A stretch of DNA of 56,456 bases from positions 1 through 56,456 of the forward strand of contig DVOS01000042.1 in the NCBI GenBank assembly GCA_018713435.1, written 5' to 3'. The notes below the pieces were generated by a model. The model made no database searches. It saw nothing but the letters and a program-made list of their open reading frames with translations, and was not told the origin of the DNA. Positions 41,421 through 49,764 of this stretch are shown here, piece after piece; the first letter of the stretch is position 1, and each line of letters begins with the position of its first letter. The translations under genes were made by a program, and so were the position numbers. The stretch is from Candidatus Merdiplasma excrementigallinarum (GTDB lineage Bacteria > Bacillota > Clostridia > Lachnospirales > Lachnospiraceae).

Positions 41421-42497
41421 ATGAAGAGAATTGGACTTTTGACCAGCGGCGGAGACTGCCAGGCATTGAACGCTACTATGCGGGGCGTAGTAAAGGGACT
41501 GTCCAGCAACCTGAGCGAGCTGGAAGTGTACGGCTTTATGAACGGCTACAAGGGCCTGATTTACGGCGATTACAGACTGCTGACCTCCAGCGATTTTTCC
41601 GGTATCCTGACCAAGGGCGGAACGATCCTGGGCTCCTCCAGGCAGCCCTTTAAGCTGATGCGGGTACCGGATGAGAAGGGCCTTGACAAAGTGGATGCCA
41701 TGAAGCAGAACTATTACAAGCTGCGTCTGGACTGCCTGGTGATCCTGGGCGGAAACGGCACCCAGAAGACAGCCAACCTGCTGAGAGAAGAAGGACTGAA
41801 CATTATCCATCTTCCCAAGACGATTGACAATGACATTTGGGGAACCGATATGACCTTCGGCTTCTACAGCGCTGTGAATGTGGCTACAGACGCCATTGAC
41901 CGGATTCATACCACAGCTTCTTCCCACAACCGGGTATTCATTGTAGAGATTATGGGACATAAGGTAGGATGGCTGACGCTGTACGCGGGAATTGCCGGCG
42001 GCGCCGATATTATCCTGATTCCGGAGATCCCCTATCACATCGACAAGGTGATCGAGGCCATTGACAAGAGAACAAAGGCAGGAAAGGGCTTTACCGTGCT
42101 GGCAGTTGCGGAGGGGGCCATCTCGGCGGACGATGCCAAGCTGAGCAAGAAGGAACTGAAGAAAAAGATGGAGGAGAAAAAGCATCATCCTTCCGTTGCC
42201 TATGAACTGGCAGAGCAGATCCTGGAGAGGAGCGGCACTGAGGTTCGCATTACCGTGCCGGGACATATTCAGAGAGGCGGAAGCCCCTGTCCCTACGACA
42301 GAGTTCTCTCCACCAGACTGGGCGTGGCGGCAGCCAAGCTGATTATGGAAGAGCAGTACGGCTACATGGTAGGTATCGTAAACGGAAAGGTGAAGAAAGT
42401 TCCTCTGGCAGAATGCGCAGGCAAACTGAAGATGGTATCGCCGGATGATCAGATTGTAAAGGAAGCCAAACTTCTGGGACTGAGCTTCGGCGACTGA
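41421..42497 (+). CDS. 6-phosphofructokinase (ATP-PFK group III-like)
   Basis: This 358-residue glycolytic kinase phosphorylates fructose 6-phosphate. GLLTSGGDCQALNATMRGVV is the nucleotide-binding start. GGNGTQKTANLL carries Gly at the position that favours ATP (PPi enzymes have Asp), while PKTIDNDIWGTD carries the Lys typical of the PPi and group III enzymes. This mixed pair is typical of group III, which mostly use ATP. Substrate recognition segments VEIMGHKVGWLTLYAGIAGGA and GHIQRGGSPCPYDRVLSTRLG are intact. ATG at 41421 follows a GGAGAAGGGTGG stretch. A terminator follows. Confidence 0.92.
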   Translation: MKRIGLLTSGGDCQALNATMRGVVKGLSSNLSELEVYGFMNGYKGLIYGDYRLLTSSDFSGILTKGGTILGSSRQPFKLMRVPDEKGLDKVDAMKQNYYKLRLDCLVILGGNGTQKTANLLREEGLNIIHLPKTIDNDIWGTDMTFGFYSAVNVATDAIDRIHTTASSHNRVFIVEIMGHKVGWLTLYAGIAGGADIILIPEIPYHIDKVIEAIDKRTKAGKGFTVLAVAEGAISADDAKLSKKELKKKMEEKKHHPSVAYELAEQILERSGTEVRITVPGHIQRGGSPCPYDRVLSTRLGVAAAKLIMEEQYGYMVGIVNGKVKKVPLAECAGKLKMVSPDDQIVKEAKLLGLSFGD

Positions 42498-42526
42498 TAA
42501 AACAGCAAAATAAAACAGGCTGCATG

Positions 42527-42576
42527 AAAAACCATTGCCGTCCCAGGGCAAATTATGAGACGGCATTGGTTTTTTT
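42527..42576 (+). terminator. Terminator of the phosphofructokinase gene
   Basis: AAAAACCATTGCCGTC pairs with GACGGCATTGGTTTTT (one mismatch), followed by a T-run. Confidence 0.88.
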
Positions 42577-42597
42577 ATGGGAAGCGGGAGTGACCTC

Positions 42598-44229
42598 ATG
42601 AGTTATACAGCATTATACCGGAAGTTCCGGCCGACTACCTTTGAGGAGGTAAAAGGGCAGGATGCGATTGTCACCACATTAAAAAATCAGATTATGATGG
42701 ACCGGATCGGCCATGCCTATCTGTTCTGCGGAACCAGGGGGACCGGAAAAACGTCGGTGGCCAAGATTTTTGCCAAAGCGGTAAACTGTGAACATCCGGT
42801 GGACGGGAATCCCTGCAACGAATGCAGAACGTGCCGGGCTATTGGGGCCGGCTCATCCATGAATGTGATCGAGATTGACGCGGCCTCCAACAACGGCGTG
42901 GACAATATACGGGAGATCCGGGATGAGGTGGCCTATTCACCGGCAGAGGGCAGGTATAAGGTCTATATCATCGACGAGGTGCATATGCTGTCCATAGGAG
43001 CCTTCAATGCGCTTTTAAAAACCCTGGAAGAGCCTCCTTCCTATGTGATTTTTATCCTGGCTACCACGGAAGCCCATAAAATTCCGGTTACGATTCTTTC
43101 CCGGTGCCAGCGGTATGATTTTAAACGGATCAGCCAGGACGAGATCGCGGGGAGACTGCGGGAGCTTCTGGACAGGGAACAGGTTGAGGCGGAAGAAAAG
43201 GCCATCCGCTACATTGCCAGAAAAGCGGACGGCGGCATGCGGGATGCCCTGAGTCTGGCAGACCAGTGCATCTCCTTTTATCTGGGCCAGACCCTGACCT
43301 ATGAGAAGGTTCTGGAGGTACTGGGAGCGGTGGATACGGAGGTGTTCAGCCGGCTTCTGCGCCGGGTCCTGGAAAACGATGTGGCCGCCGTGTTCGCGCA
43401 GGTGGAGGATTTGATTATGCAGGGAAGGGACCTGACCCAGCTGGTCAACGATTTCACCTGGTACCTGCGAAATCTGATGCTGTTAAAAGCTTCGGAGGAG
43501 ATGGAAGACAGCCTGGATATGTCGGCGGAAAACCTGGCGGCTCTGAAGGAAGAGGCGGCCATGATCCGGGAAGATACCCTGATGCGCTTTATCCGGATTT
43601 TTTCTGAACTGGCCAATCAGATGCGGTATGCGGTAAATAAACGGGTGCTGCTGGAGGTGGCGCTGATCAAACTCTGCCGCCCCCAGATGGAGCGGGATGA
43701 GCTTTCCATGGGAGAACGGGTGCGCCGTCTGGAAAAAATGCTGGAGGAAGGGACGGTCGCCGTGGCTTCCGGCAGCCCGGCGCTTTCCGGCGGACAGCCT
43801 GACAGGAAACCGGACGCGGGAGGCGGCAGGGAACTTCCCTCCGGGGAGGAAGAGAGCGGCCCCCGGTATGCCAAGGCCGCGCCGGAGGATCTGCAGCAGA
43901 TTAAAACCATGTGGAGCAGCATCATAGCGGGAACTTCACAGCGGTTTCGGATTGTGCTTTCATCCGCCCAGCTGAAATTCAACACCGCGCCGGGAGCGGA
44001 AAACCAGCTGTATGTGGTGTTCTCTGATTTCCTGGGAGAAACGTATCTGAATAATCCCCAGTATAAGGAGCAGCTGGAGGAACTGATCGCCGAGAAGACG
44101 GGCAGGCAGGCGGATGTGAGATTTGTTCTGGCGGCGGATGAGCATGTTCAGAATGCCAGACTGAGCGCCATTGAGATAGAAAAGGCAGTGAAGGACTTTG
44201 TCCATATGGATATTGAAATAGAAGAATAG
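42598..44229 (+). CDS. dnaX: DNA polymerase III subunits gamma/tau
   Basis: This ~543-residue clamp-loader ATPase has the start YTALYRKFRPTTFEEVKGQD, Walker A GTRGTGKTS, the four zinc-binding cysteines in CEHPVDGNPCNECRTC, Walker B VYIIDEVHML, and sensor LEEPPSYVIFILATTEAHKIPVTILSRC region. The C-terminal tail beyond ~residue 360 is the variable tau region that binds the polymerase and helicase; it is shorter than in E. coli. ATG at 42598 has GGAG 7 nt upstream. It heads a conserved dnaX-ybaB-recR unit. I saw no frameshift signal, but cannot exclude one. Confidence 0.95.
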   Translation: MSYTALYRKFRPTTFEEVKGQDAIVTTLKNQIMMDRIGHAYLFCGTRGTGKTSVAKIFAKAVNCEHPVDGNPCNECRTCRAIGAGSSMNVIEIDAASNNGVDNIREIRDEVAYSPAEGRYKVYIIDEVHMLSIGAFNALLKTLEEPPSYVIFILATTEAHKIPVTILSRCQRYDFKRISQDEIAGRLRELLDREQVEAEEKAIRYIARKADGGMRDALSLADQCISFYLGQTLTYEKVLEVLGAVDTEVFSRLLRRVLENDVAAVFAQVEDLIMQGRDLTQLVNDFTWYLRNLMLLKASEEMEDSLDMSAENLAALKEEAAMIREDTLMRFIRIFSELANQMRYAVNKRVLLEVALIKLCRPQMERDELSMGERVRRLEKMLEEGTVAVASGSPALSGGQPDRKPDAGGGRELPSGEEESGPRYAKAAPEDLQQIKTMWSSIIAGTSQRFRIVLSSAQLKFNTAPGAENQLYVVFSDFLGETYLNNPQYKEQLEELIAEKTGRQADVRFVLAADEHVQNARLSAIEIEKAVKDFVHMDIEIEE

Positions 44230-44241
44230 GAGGATGCAGAT

Positions 44242-44595
44242 ATGGCAAGACGAGGAGGATTTCCGGGAGGTATGCCCGGCAACATGAATAACCTGATGAA
44301 GCAGGCGCAGAAAATGCAGAAGCAGATGGAGGAAAACCAGAAGGCGCTGGAGGAGAAAGAGTTTACCGCGTCTGCGGGAGGCGGAGCCGTGGAGGTGACG
44401 GTTTCCGGAAAACGTCTGGTTACCGGCGTGAAGCTGGCTGAGGAAGTGGTGGATCCGGATGATATCGAGATGCTGGAGGACCTGATTGTGGCGGCCACAA
44501 ACGAGGCGCTGCGGAAGGTGGAGGAAGAAGCCACTTCCGCCATGAGCAAGCTGACCGGCGGCCTGGGCGGTCTGGGCGGCGGCTTCGGATTCTGA
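44242..44595 (+). CDS. YbaB/EbfC-family nucleoid-associated protein
   Basis: A 117-residue protein with a Gly/Arg/Pro-rich start, a long helix ([26 protein letters not shown]) and the core [35 protein letters not shown]. It binds DNA as a tweezer-like dimer. It lies between dnaX and recR, the universal arrangement. AGGAGG overlaps the dnaX stop. Confidence 0.95.
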   Translation: MARRGGFPGGMPGNMNNLMKQAQKMQKQMEENQKALEEKEFTASAGGGAVEVTVSGKRLVTGVKLAEEVVDPDDIEMLEDLIVAATNEALRKVEEEATSAMSKLTGGLGGLGGGFGF

Positions 44596-44614
44596 GAAAC
44601 GGGGCAGATAAACG

Positions 44615-45211
44615 ATGGAATATTACGGAAGTCAGATTACAAAGCTGATTGAGCAGCTTTCCTCCCTGCCGGGCATCGGAGGAAAGACAGCCCAGAGACT
44701 GGCTTTTCACATTGTGAATATGCCGGTTGAGCAGGTGCGCCAGCTCTCGGAGGCTCTTGTCAGCGCCCGGGAGCATATCTGCTACTGCAAAGAGTGCTGT
44801 ACGCTGACGGACCAGGAGCTGTGCCCCATCTGCAGCAATCCGGCCAGAGACAAAAAGACCATCATGGTGGTGGAGACATCCCGGGATCTGGCCGCCTATG
44901 AAAAAACAGGAAAATATGAGGGGGTTTACCATGTGCTCCAGGGGGCGATCTCACCTCTCCTGGGCATAGGACCCGGCGATATCCGCCTGAAGGAGCTGAT
45001 GCAGCGGCTTCAGGGGGATGTAAACGAGGTGATTATCGCCACCAACTCCAGCCTGGAGGGGGAAACCACAGCCATGTACCTGAGCAAGCTGATCAAACCC
45101 ACAGGCATTAAAGTCAGCAGGATTGCCAGCGGCGTTCCTGTGGGAGGAGATCTGGAATATATTGATGAGATGACGCTGCTGCGGGCTCTGGAAGGCCGGG
45201 TGGAACTGTAG
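44615..45211 (+). CDS. recR: Recombination mediator protein RecR
   Basis: A 198-residue DNA repair protein of normal length, working with RecF and RecO to load RecA at gaps. The N-terminal helix-hairpin-helix is LSSLPGIGGKTAQRLAFHI. The zinc finger has four cysteines (C-Y-C-K-E-C-C ... LCPIC). The Toprim domain begins IMVVETSRDLAAYEKTG, with the signature YHVLQGAISPLLGIGP. The last ~98 bp overlap the end of yyaC on the other strand. Confidence 0.96.
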   Translation: MEYYGSQITKLIEQLSSLPGIGGKTAQRLAFHIVNMPVEQVRQLSEALVSAREHICYCKECCTLTDQELCPICSNPARDKKTIMVVETSRDLAAYEKTGKYEGVYHVLQGAISPLLGIGPGDIRLKELMQRLQGDVNEVIIATNSSLEGETTAMYLSKLIKPTGIKVSRIASGVPVGGDLEYIDEMTLLRALEGRVEL

Positions 45212-45752
45212 CGCAGGCTTCCAGGATTCCCCGGGCAATACAGCAGGCCAGTCTGGCCACAGGGGCCAGCCGGGTGTTCTGCAGGGTCAGCTGGCCGCCC
45301 CAGGACGCCGTGTTGATGATCCCTGTGATAAAGAGGTCTCCCACAGGATCCAGGCTTTTTTGAACGCCGGCTCCGGGGGAGAGGCTTCCTTTTCCCAGCG
45401 TGATATAGCCTACATGGCGCCTGGCGCCAAGCGAAGCATCCACCGCAAGAATCGGACTGCGGGGATGCTTATTTTTTATGCGCCGCATGACCCGGCTCAG
45501 ATTCAGGGCGTGGACCGGGGCGTCCAGGGTGCCGTAGACGGTCAGCGGATGATAAGCGCCGTATGCCTCAAGAAAGCTGCCGGCTAGAGGCCCCAGACTG
45601 TCACCGGTTACCCGGTCGGTCCCGATGCAGAGGATCACGGGGCAATGGGGGGCGTCCAGTTCTGCCAGCATTGCCTGCAGCTGCAGTGCCAGGCGCATAT
45701 CCGCGTCGGGGTATTTCCCGTTGATATAGTAAACAGACTCCTGCTGTATCAT
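45114..45752 (-). CDS. yyaC: Spore protease YyaC
   Basis: This 212-residue protein is of the YyaC/GPR-like family (DUF1256) made in sporulating Firmicutes: VILCIGTDRVTGDSLGPLAG, VYGTLDAPVHALNL, ILAVDASLGARRHVGYITLG and SLDPVGDLFITGIINTASWGG are typical. It indicates that the organism, or its ancestor, forms spores. The C-terminal ~32 residues are Pro-rich, not family-like, and encoded opposite the end of recR; the conserved domain ends just before this overlap. The ATG at 45752 follows GGAG at 9 nt. Confidence 0.93.
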   Translation of the reverse strand: MIQQESVYYINGKYPDADMRLALQLQAMLAELDAPHCPVILCIGTDRVTGDSLGPLAGSFLEAYGAYHPLTVYGTLDAPVHALNLSRVMRRIKNKHPRSPILAVDASLGARRHVGYITLGKGSLSPGAGVQKSLDPVGDLFITGIINTASWGGQLTLQNTRLAPVARLACCIARGILEACATVPPGLPEPAAASSHQYIPDLLPQERRWQSC

Positions 45753-45831
45753 AATAAAATACTCCGTTCCTGCCCGCGGCCCGCGCGGGCGAGTCTTGAA
45801 TCAGTATATCCCCGGGAAAATAAAAATATTC

Positions 45832-45878
45832 AAAAAGGGTGCCGCTTCATCATGAGTTTCATGATGAGCAGCACCCTT
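45832..45878 (-). terminator. Terminator of the GH13 gene
   Basis: Read on the reverse strand, GGGTGCTGCTCATCATG folds on CATGATGAAGCGGCACCC and is followed by TTTTT. It lies just past the stop of the reverse-strand amylase-like gene, and is a near-copy of the terminator at 36263-36308. Confidence 0.85.
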
Positions 45879-45902
45879 AAGGAAGATGGAACTATATTTG
45901 GT

Positions 45903-47804
45903 TTACTCCAGAACCAGCATAGAATAAGGCGCAATCGTCACAGTGCTTCCATCCAGCTGGCTTCCGGTATCCTGAGAGGACTGGAAGAGAACCCGGCTGA
46001 AGCTGCCGTAATTGGGATCTTCCGGAAGATCCTGGGTCAGAGTTTCTCCGGTCAGGTTTACCAGTACCAGAACGCGCTGATCCTTGGTCATGCGGATATA
46101 GGAGAGAAGCTGCTGAGAGTCCAGAACGTACTCGTCAATGTCTCCGTTCATCAGAGCAGGGATCTGCTTGCGCACGCCAATCAGCTCCTTGTAGTGGGCG
46201 TACAATGAATCAGGATCATCAATCTGAGCTTCAACGGAAGCCTCGCCGCCCAGACTGTACAGAGTTTCTTCGCCGTAGGCCGCAAGCCCTTCCTTGGGAG
46301 TGCCGTCTTCAGCGAAAGGCTCCTCAAACCAGGGCATACATTCGCGGATGCTGCTGTCCGGTTTCATACCGTCCATACCCACCTCTTCACCATAGTAAAG
46401 GAAAGGCTTTCCAGGCATGGTCAGAAGGATAGAAGAAGCTACTTTTACATGATCGACAGCTTTTTCGGCGTCTTCTCTCAGAACAGGCTGCTCGTTTTCG
46501 TCCCGCACTACCTCGGCTGTTACAAGTTCGGAGGCCTCGGGATCGAACTGGTATTTCATCAGGCTCATAATCCGGTTCTGATCATGGTTGGTGCTGAAAG
46601 GACAATCAATGAAATTGTAGCCGGATGCCTCGCCGAATTTATCATAGAAGCTGATCAGATCGCTGACAAGTTCCAGATCGTCCGTCTCGGAAAGCTGGCT
46701 CTCGGGAGCTACACTTTCAGGATCGTAAGCGGTGGTCTCATTGGAGGCTGCCTCGTAGATTTTGCTGGCCAGATTAAAGTCAAAGGTGCTGTCCAGCGCG
46801 CCCTCGGAAATAAAGGGAACCATGTTGTCGGTATTTCTTTCCCATACCTCTCCCACCAGGAAGGCGTTGGGGTATTCATCTACCATGGCGGAACGGAAGT
46901 CCTCCCAGAAAGCCTGATTCTCGCCGGAAATGTAATCGCTGTAGATATTGGAATAGTAATCTCCGTAAACGTGGCGGGCCGCATCCAGACGGAAGCCGTC
47001 AACGCCCTGATCCAGCCAGAACCGGCCTACATTTTTGATGTCTTCCCGAAGCGTTTCGCTGGAGAAATTCAGATCCGGCATACCGCCGCCGAAAATGCCC
47101 ACATATTTGTAGCCGGGCAGGGTTTCTGCTTCTCTCCATACCGTTTCGGTGGGACCGTAGGTGGCGTTGTCGTAGAGAGGATACTGGGGCTCCCAGCCTT
47201 CCAGGCTGCCGTTTTCCTCTTCGTAAGCGATCTCCTCCTCATGGATTTCTTCGGCTGTTTTATCCACAAAGTTGGCGTCATCCGGTACAAAGGTGAAGTA
47301 GTCCCAGTAAGGATTTTCGCTTCCGTCCTCCAGAGTGGGCCCCTTTAGGGCTTCCTGGAACCATACGTTGTCGTAGCCGCAGTGATTGACAACCAGATCC
47401 ATGATAACCTTAATGCCGTGCTTGTGGCAGGTATCAAGCATACTCTGGAAGTCTTCCATTGTGCCGTAATCGCTGTTTACCTCGTAATAGTTTCGTACAT
47501 CATAGCAGTGTTCGCTGCCGGAATCGGTGATGGGCATAAGCCAGATGCCGGTAATCCCCAGATCTGCCAGATAGGGAACCATCTCCTCCACACCTTTGAA
47601 ATCTCCGATAGAATCACCGTTGGAATCCCGAAATGCCCGTACGAAGATTTCATAAAAAACATCTCCGGGCTGCTCGTCGATGACTCCATCCTTGGCGGTA
47701 AACCGAGCGGCAGAATCATCCGCAAAGGCAGCAATGGAATTTCCAAGCAGCATAGATGCGGCCATTCCCATTGCCAGGAATCTGCTTAAAACTTTTCTTT
47801 TCAT
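45903..47804 (-). CDS. Secreted GH13 alpha-glucan-acting glycoside hydrolase (alpha-amylase family)
   Basis: This 633-residue exported enzyme has a signal peptide ending AFA-DD and a complete GH13 catalytic barrel. GH13 regions are visible: region I DLVVNHCG, region II GVDGFRLDAARH with the nucleophile Asp, region III FLVGEVWE with the acid/base Glu, region IV STNHDQNR with the transition-state Asp. FYEIFVRAFRDSNGDSIGDFKG at the N-terminus and LTMPGKPFLYYGEEVGM near the C-terminus also fit. It breaks alpha-1,4 (or 1,6) glucan links. No lipobox or cell-wall motif is visible, so it is probably secreted free. The ribosome site is AGGAGGG. A palindrome lies in its leader. Confidence 0.93.
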   Translation of the reverse strand: MKRKVLSRFLAMGMAASMLLGNSIAAFADDSAARFTAKDGVIDEQPGDVFYEIFVRAFRDSNGDSIGDFKGVEEMVPYLADLGITGIWLMPITDSGSEHCYDVRNYYEVNSDYGTMEDFQSMLDTCHKHGIKVIMDLVVNHCGYDNVWFQEALKGPTLEDGSENPYWDYFTFVPDDANFVDKTAEEIHEEEIAYEEENGSLEGWEPQYPLYDNATYGPTETVWREAETLPGYKYVGIFGGGMPDLNFSSETLREDIKNVGRFWLDQGVDGFRLDAARHVYGDYYSNIYSDYISGENQAFWEDFRSAMVDEYPNAFLVGEVWERNTDNMVPFISEGALDSTFDFNLASKIYEAASNETTAYDPESVAPESQLSETDDLELVSDLISFYDKFGEASGYNFIDCPFSTNHDQNRIMSLMKYQFDPEASELVTAEVVRDENEQPVLREDAEKAVDHVKVASSILLTMPGKPFLYYGEEVGMDGMKPDSSIRECMPWFEEPFAEDGTPKEGLAAYGEETLYSLGGEASVEAQIDDPDSLYAHYKELIGVRKQIPALMNGDIDEYVLDSQQLLSYIRMTKDQRVLVLVNLTGETLTQDLPEDPNYGSFSRVLFQSSQDTGSQLDGSTVTIAPYSMLVLE

Positions 47805-47846
47805 ATCAGATACCCTCCTGTATTATGATAGTAGATTGTCGGACTG

Positions 47847-47882
47847 ACCGGTGGCACCGGTATTTCCTTAATGAAGATTATA
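47847..47882 (-). promoter_or_regulatory. Promoter -10 and palindromic operator of the GH13 gene
   Basis: On the reverse strand TATAAT (47877-47882) is the likely -10; a clear -35 is not seen. Fifteen base pairs downstream is the perfect palindrome ACCGGTGGCACCGGT (47847-47861). Its size and centre fit a LacI-family (MalR-like) operator that would block elongation, with release by maltose or maltodextrin. The regulator is inferred. Confidence 0.65.
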
Positions 47883-47947
47883 GAACGGAAAACCGGTAAA
47901 CTTCTATGGGCGGATTTGCCGGGTGAAAAAAACAAAAGGAAATAAAA

Positions 47948-48013
47948 TAGAAAAATGTTTGAAAATGAGAGAACATTTCTAAAAAGAGAAAATAAAAACG
48001 AATGTGGTAAGAT
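47948..48013 (+). promoter_or_regulatory. Dyad and extended -10 before the second sensor operon
   Basis: AAATGTT (47953-47959) and AACATTT (47972-47978) form an inverted repeat with a 12-nt spacer. TGGTAAGAT (48005-48013) is an extended -10. The transcript would start near 48020. Confidence 0.45.
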
Positions 48014-48045
48014 GAATACAAATGAGAGGAAAGAGGAAAAGGGCA

Positions 48046-49764
48046 GTGAAGAAAAGAAATTCCATTAAGAAAAAACTCTTTCAGATTATTATGGTCAGCA
48101 CACTGACCTGCGTGCTGGTGAGCGTTGTCATTTCACTGGTGGCGGTTTACTCTGTAGAACAGCAGCAGATCCAGAGTTCCATGCGCTTTGGACTAAGCCA
48201 GATCAGGTCCAGTATTGATCAGGAGTATCTGGGACTGATGAATGTGATGCGAGGGCTGGAAGCAGGCGGAGATACGGGCAGCGCAGCGGAAAATTTTCTG
48301 GAAGAAAAAGACGGCTATCAGAAAGCTGTAAAAAAGCAGATACTGGATGAGCAGATTTCCGATGTTCTGTTTTTGAACCTGAACGTACGGGCTGTTTCCT
48401 ATGCCGCTTCTGAAACCGGAGAACTGCTTTTTGGAAGCGGTACGGTCTCAGAAATCCGGGAAGAGCAAAACCGGAGAAAAGAAATTTGGCAGGTGGGAGA
48501 CCGGATATTTTACACCATTGAGCAGGCGAGAGGACAGGGAGAGGGATATCTGATTTCCATGCTGAGCAAAAACCAGAATTTTGGAGAATACTGCCTGGAT
48601 ATTTTTCTGGAAAAGAGAGTGGAACCCTTTGAGAAAAGCGATTACCGTCTTCTTTTGCTGGATCAAAACGGCAGGGTCTGCTATACGGAATCGGAAGACT
48701 TTACGATGGACGAGGAGATACCGCTGAAAGAAAACGGGGAGGATTACAGCGGCTTTGAGCAAAACGGAAACTATCTGATGACGGCAGAAAGCGGAATGGG
48801 ATTTACCTATGGCCTGGCAGTGCCCCTGTCCGTTTATTATAAAGAATCAAATATGTGGCGGATGCGGATGGCAGTGGTTATGGTCGGCTGCTTCTGCCTG
48901 TTTTATCTGATCGTGCTGGCTATTTATCAGATGATCGGGAAACCCATTCAAAAACTGAAGCTGGAGATTGCGGAAACCGGAAAAGGAAATCTGGGGGCGG
49001 TGAAAGAAGACACCGGCATTGAAGAGTTTAATCAGGTGCTGGACGGGATCAACAGGATGCGGCGGGATCTGCGGGCGACGCAGGAGAAGGAAAAGCAGGA
49101 GGAGGAGCTTCGCAAAAAGGCGGAAGCGGAAAAACTGATGTATCAGATCAACCCTCATTTTGTCCTGAATACACTTTATTCGGTCCAGTGGATGGCTCAG
49201 CAGGCAGGCAATACCCGCATCCGGGAATTTATCCATAATTTTATGGCCATTTTATCCTACAATCTGGGAAAAGAAAACGCGGTAAGCTCTTTGAGAACGG
49301 AAGTGGAAATTGCCAGAAAATATATTGAGATTCAGAAAGAGAGATATGATTTTGAAGTCCGACTGGAGGTGGAAGAAGGCGACTATCTGGATACGCCTGC
49401 TATCCGAATGTTGCTGCAGCCGCTGATTGAAAATGCGCTTCAGCACGGACTTGGCACCAGCGGGCGGCTGGAAATCTGGATTTTTGAGGATCCCCGGAGA
49501 CAGTATGGCGTAATCATTGTGCGGGACTATGGGGAAGGACTGAGCCGGGAAAAACTGGAGGAACTGAACCGGCCGCTGGGGGCGGAAGATTCGAAAAAGA
49601 CAAGAAACGGTATTGGGCTGCGCTATGTCCGGTCCATGCTGGAGACGGTCTATGGCAGCGAAGCTATACTGGATGTAAACAGTACGCGGGGAAGAGGAAC
49701 AAAGGTGACTATTTTACTTCCGCTTGTCCGGGACGATGGAAAGGAAGGCGAAATTTTTGATTAA
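48046..49764 (+). CDS. YesM-type sensor histidine kinase (second module)
   Basis: This ~572-residue membrane kinase has helix 1 near residues 12-38 (VSTLTCVLVSVVISLVAVY), an extracytoplasmic sensor of ~240 residues, helix 2 (VVMVGCFCLFYLIVLAIY), a HAMP-like linker and the His_kinase domain QINPHFVLNTLYS with the phosphorylated His near residue 371. HATPase_c has LLQPLIENALQHG, RDYGEGL and NGIGLRYVRSML. GTG at 48046 is chosen over ATG at 48022: the predicted transcript begins near 48020, so the ATG would be leaderless, while AGAGG lies ~9 nt before the GTG. Its stop overlaps the regulator start. Confidence 0.87.
   Translation: MKKRNSIKKKLFQIIMVSTLTCVLVSVVISLVAVYSVEQQQIQSSMRFGLSQIRSSIDQEYLGLMNVMRGLEAGGDTGSAAENFLEEKDGYQKAVKKQILDEQISDVLFLNLNVRAVSYAASETGELLFGSGTVSEIREEQNRRKEIWQVGDRIFYTIEQARGQGEGYLISMLSKNQNFGEYCLDIFLEKRVEPFEKSDYRLLLLDQNGRVCYTESEDFTMDEEIPLKENGEDYSGFEQNGNYLMTAESGMGFTYGLAVPLSVYYKESNMWRMRMAVVMVGCFCLFYLIVLAIYQMIGKPIQKLKLEIAETGKGNLGAVKEDTGIEEFNQVLDGINRMRRDLRATQEKEKQEEELRKKAEAEKLMYQINPHFVLNTLYSVQWMAQQAGNTRIREFIHNFMAILSYNLGKENAVSSLRTEVEIARKYIEIQKERYDFEVRLEVEEGDYLDTPAIRMLLQPLIENALQHGLGTSGRLEIWIFEDPRRQYGVIIVRDYGEGLSREKLEELNRPLGAEDSKKTRNGIGLRYVRSMLETVYGSEAILDVNSTRGRGTKVTILLPLVRDDGKEGEIFD

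Noticed and set aside
42598-44229. Programmed frameshift in dnaX producing a shorter gamma form
   Set aside because: No clear A-AAA-AAG type slippery site with a following hairpin was seen in the expected region.
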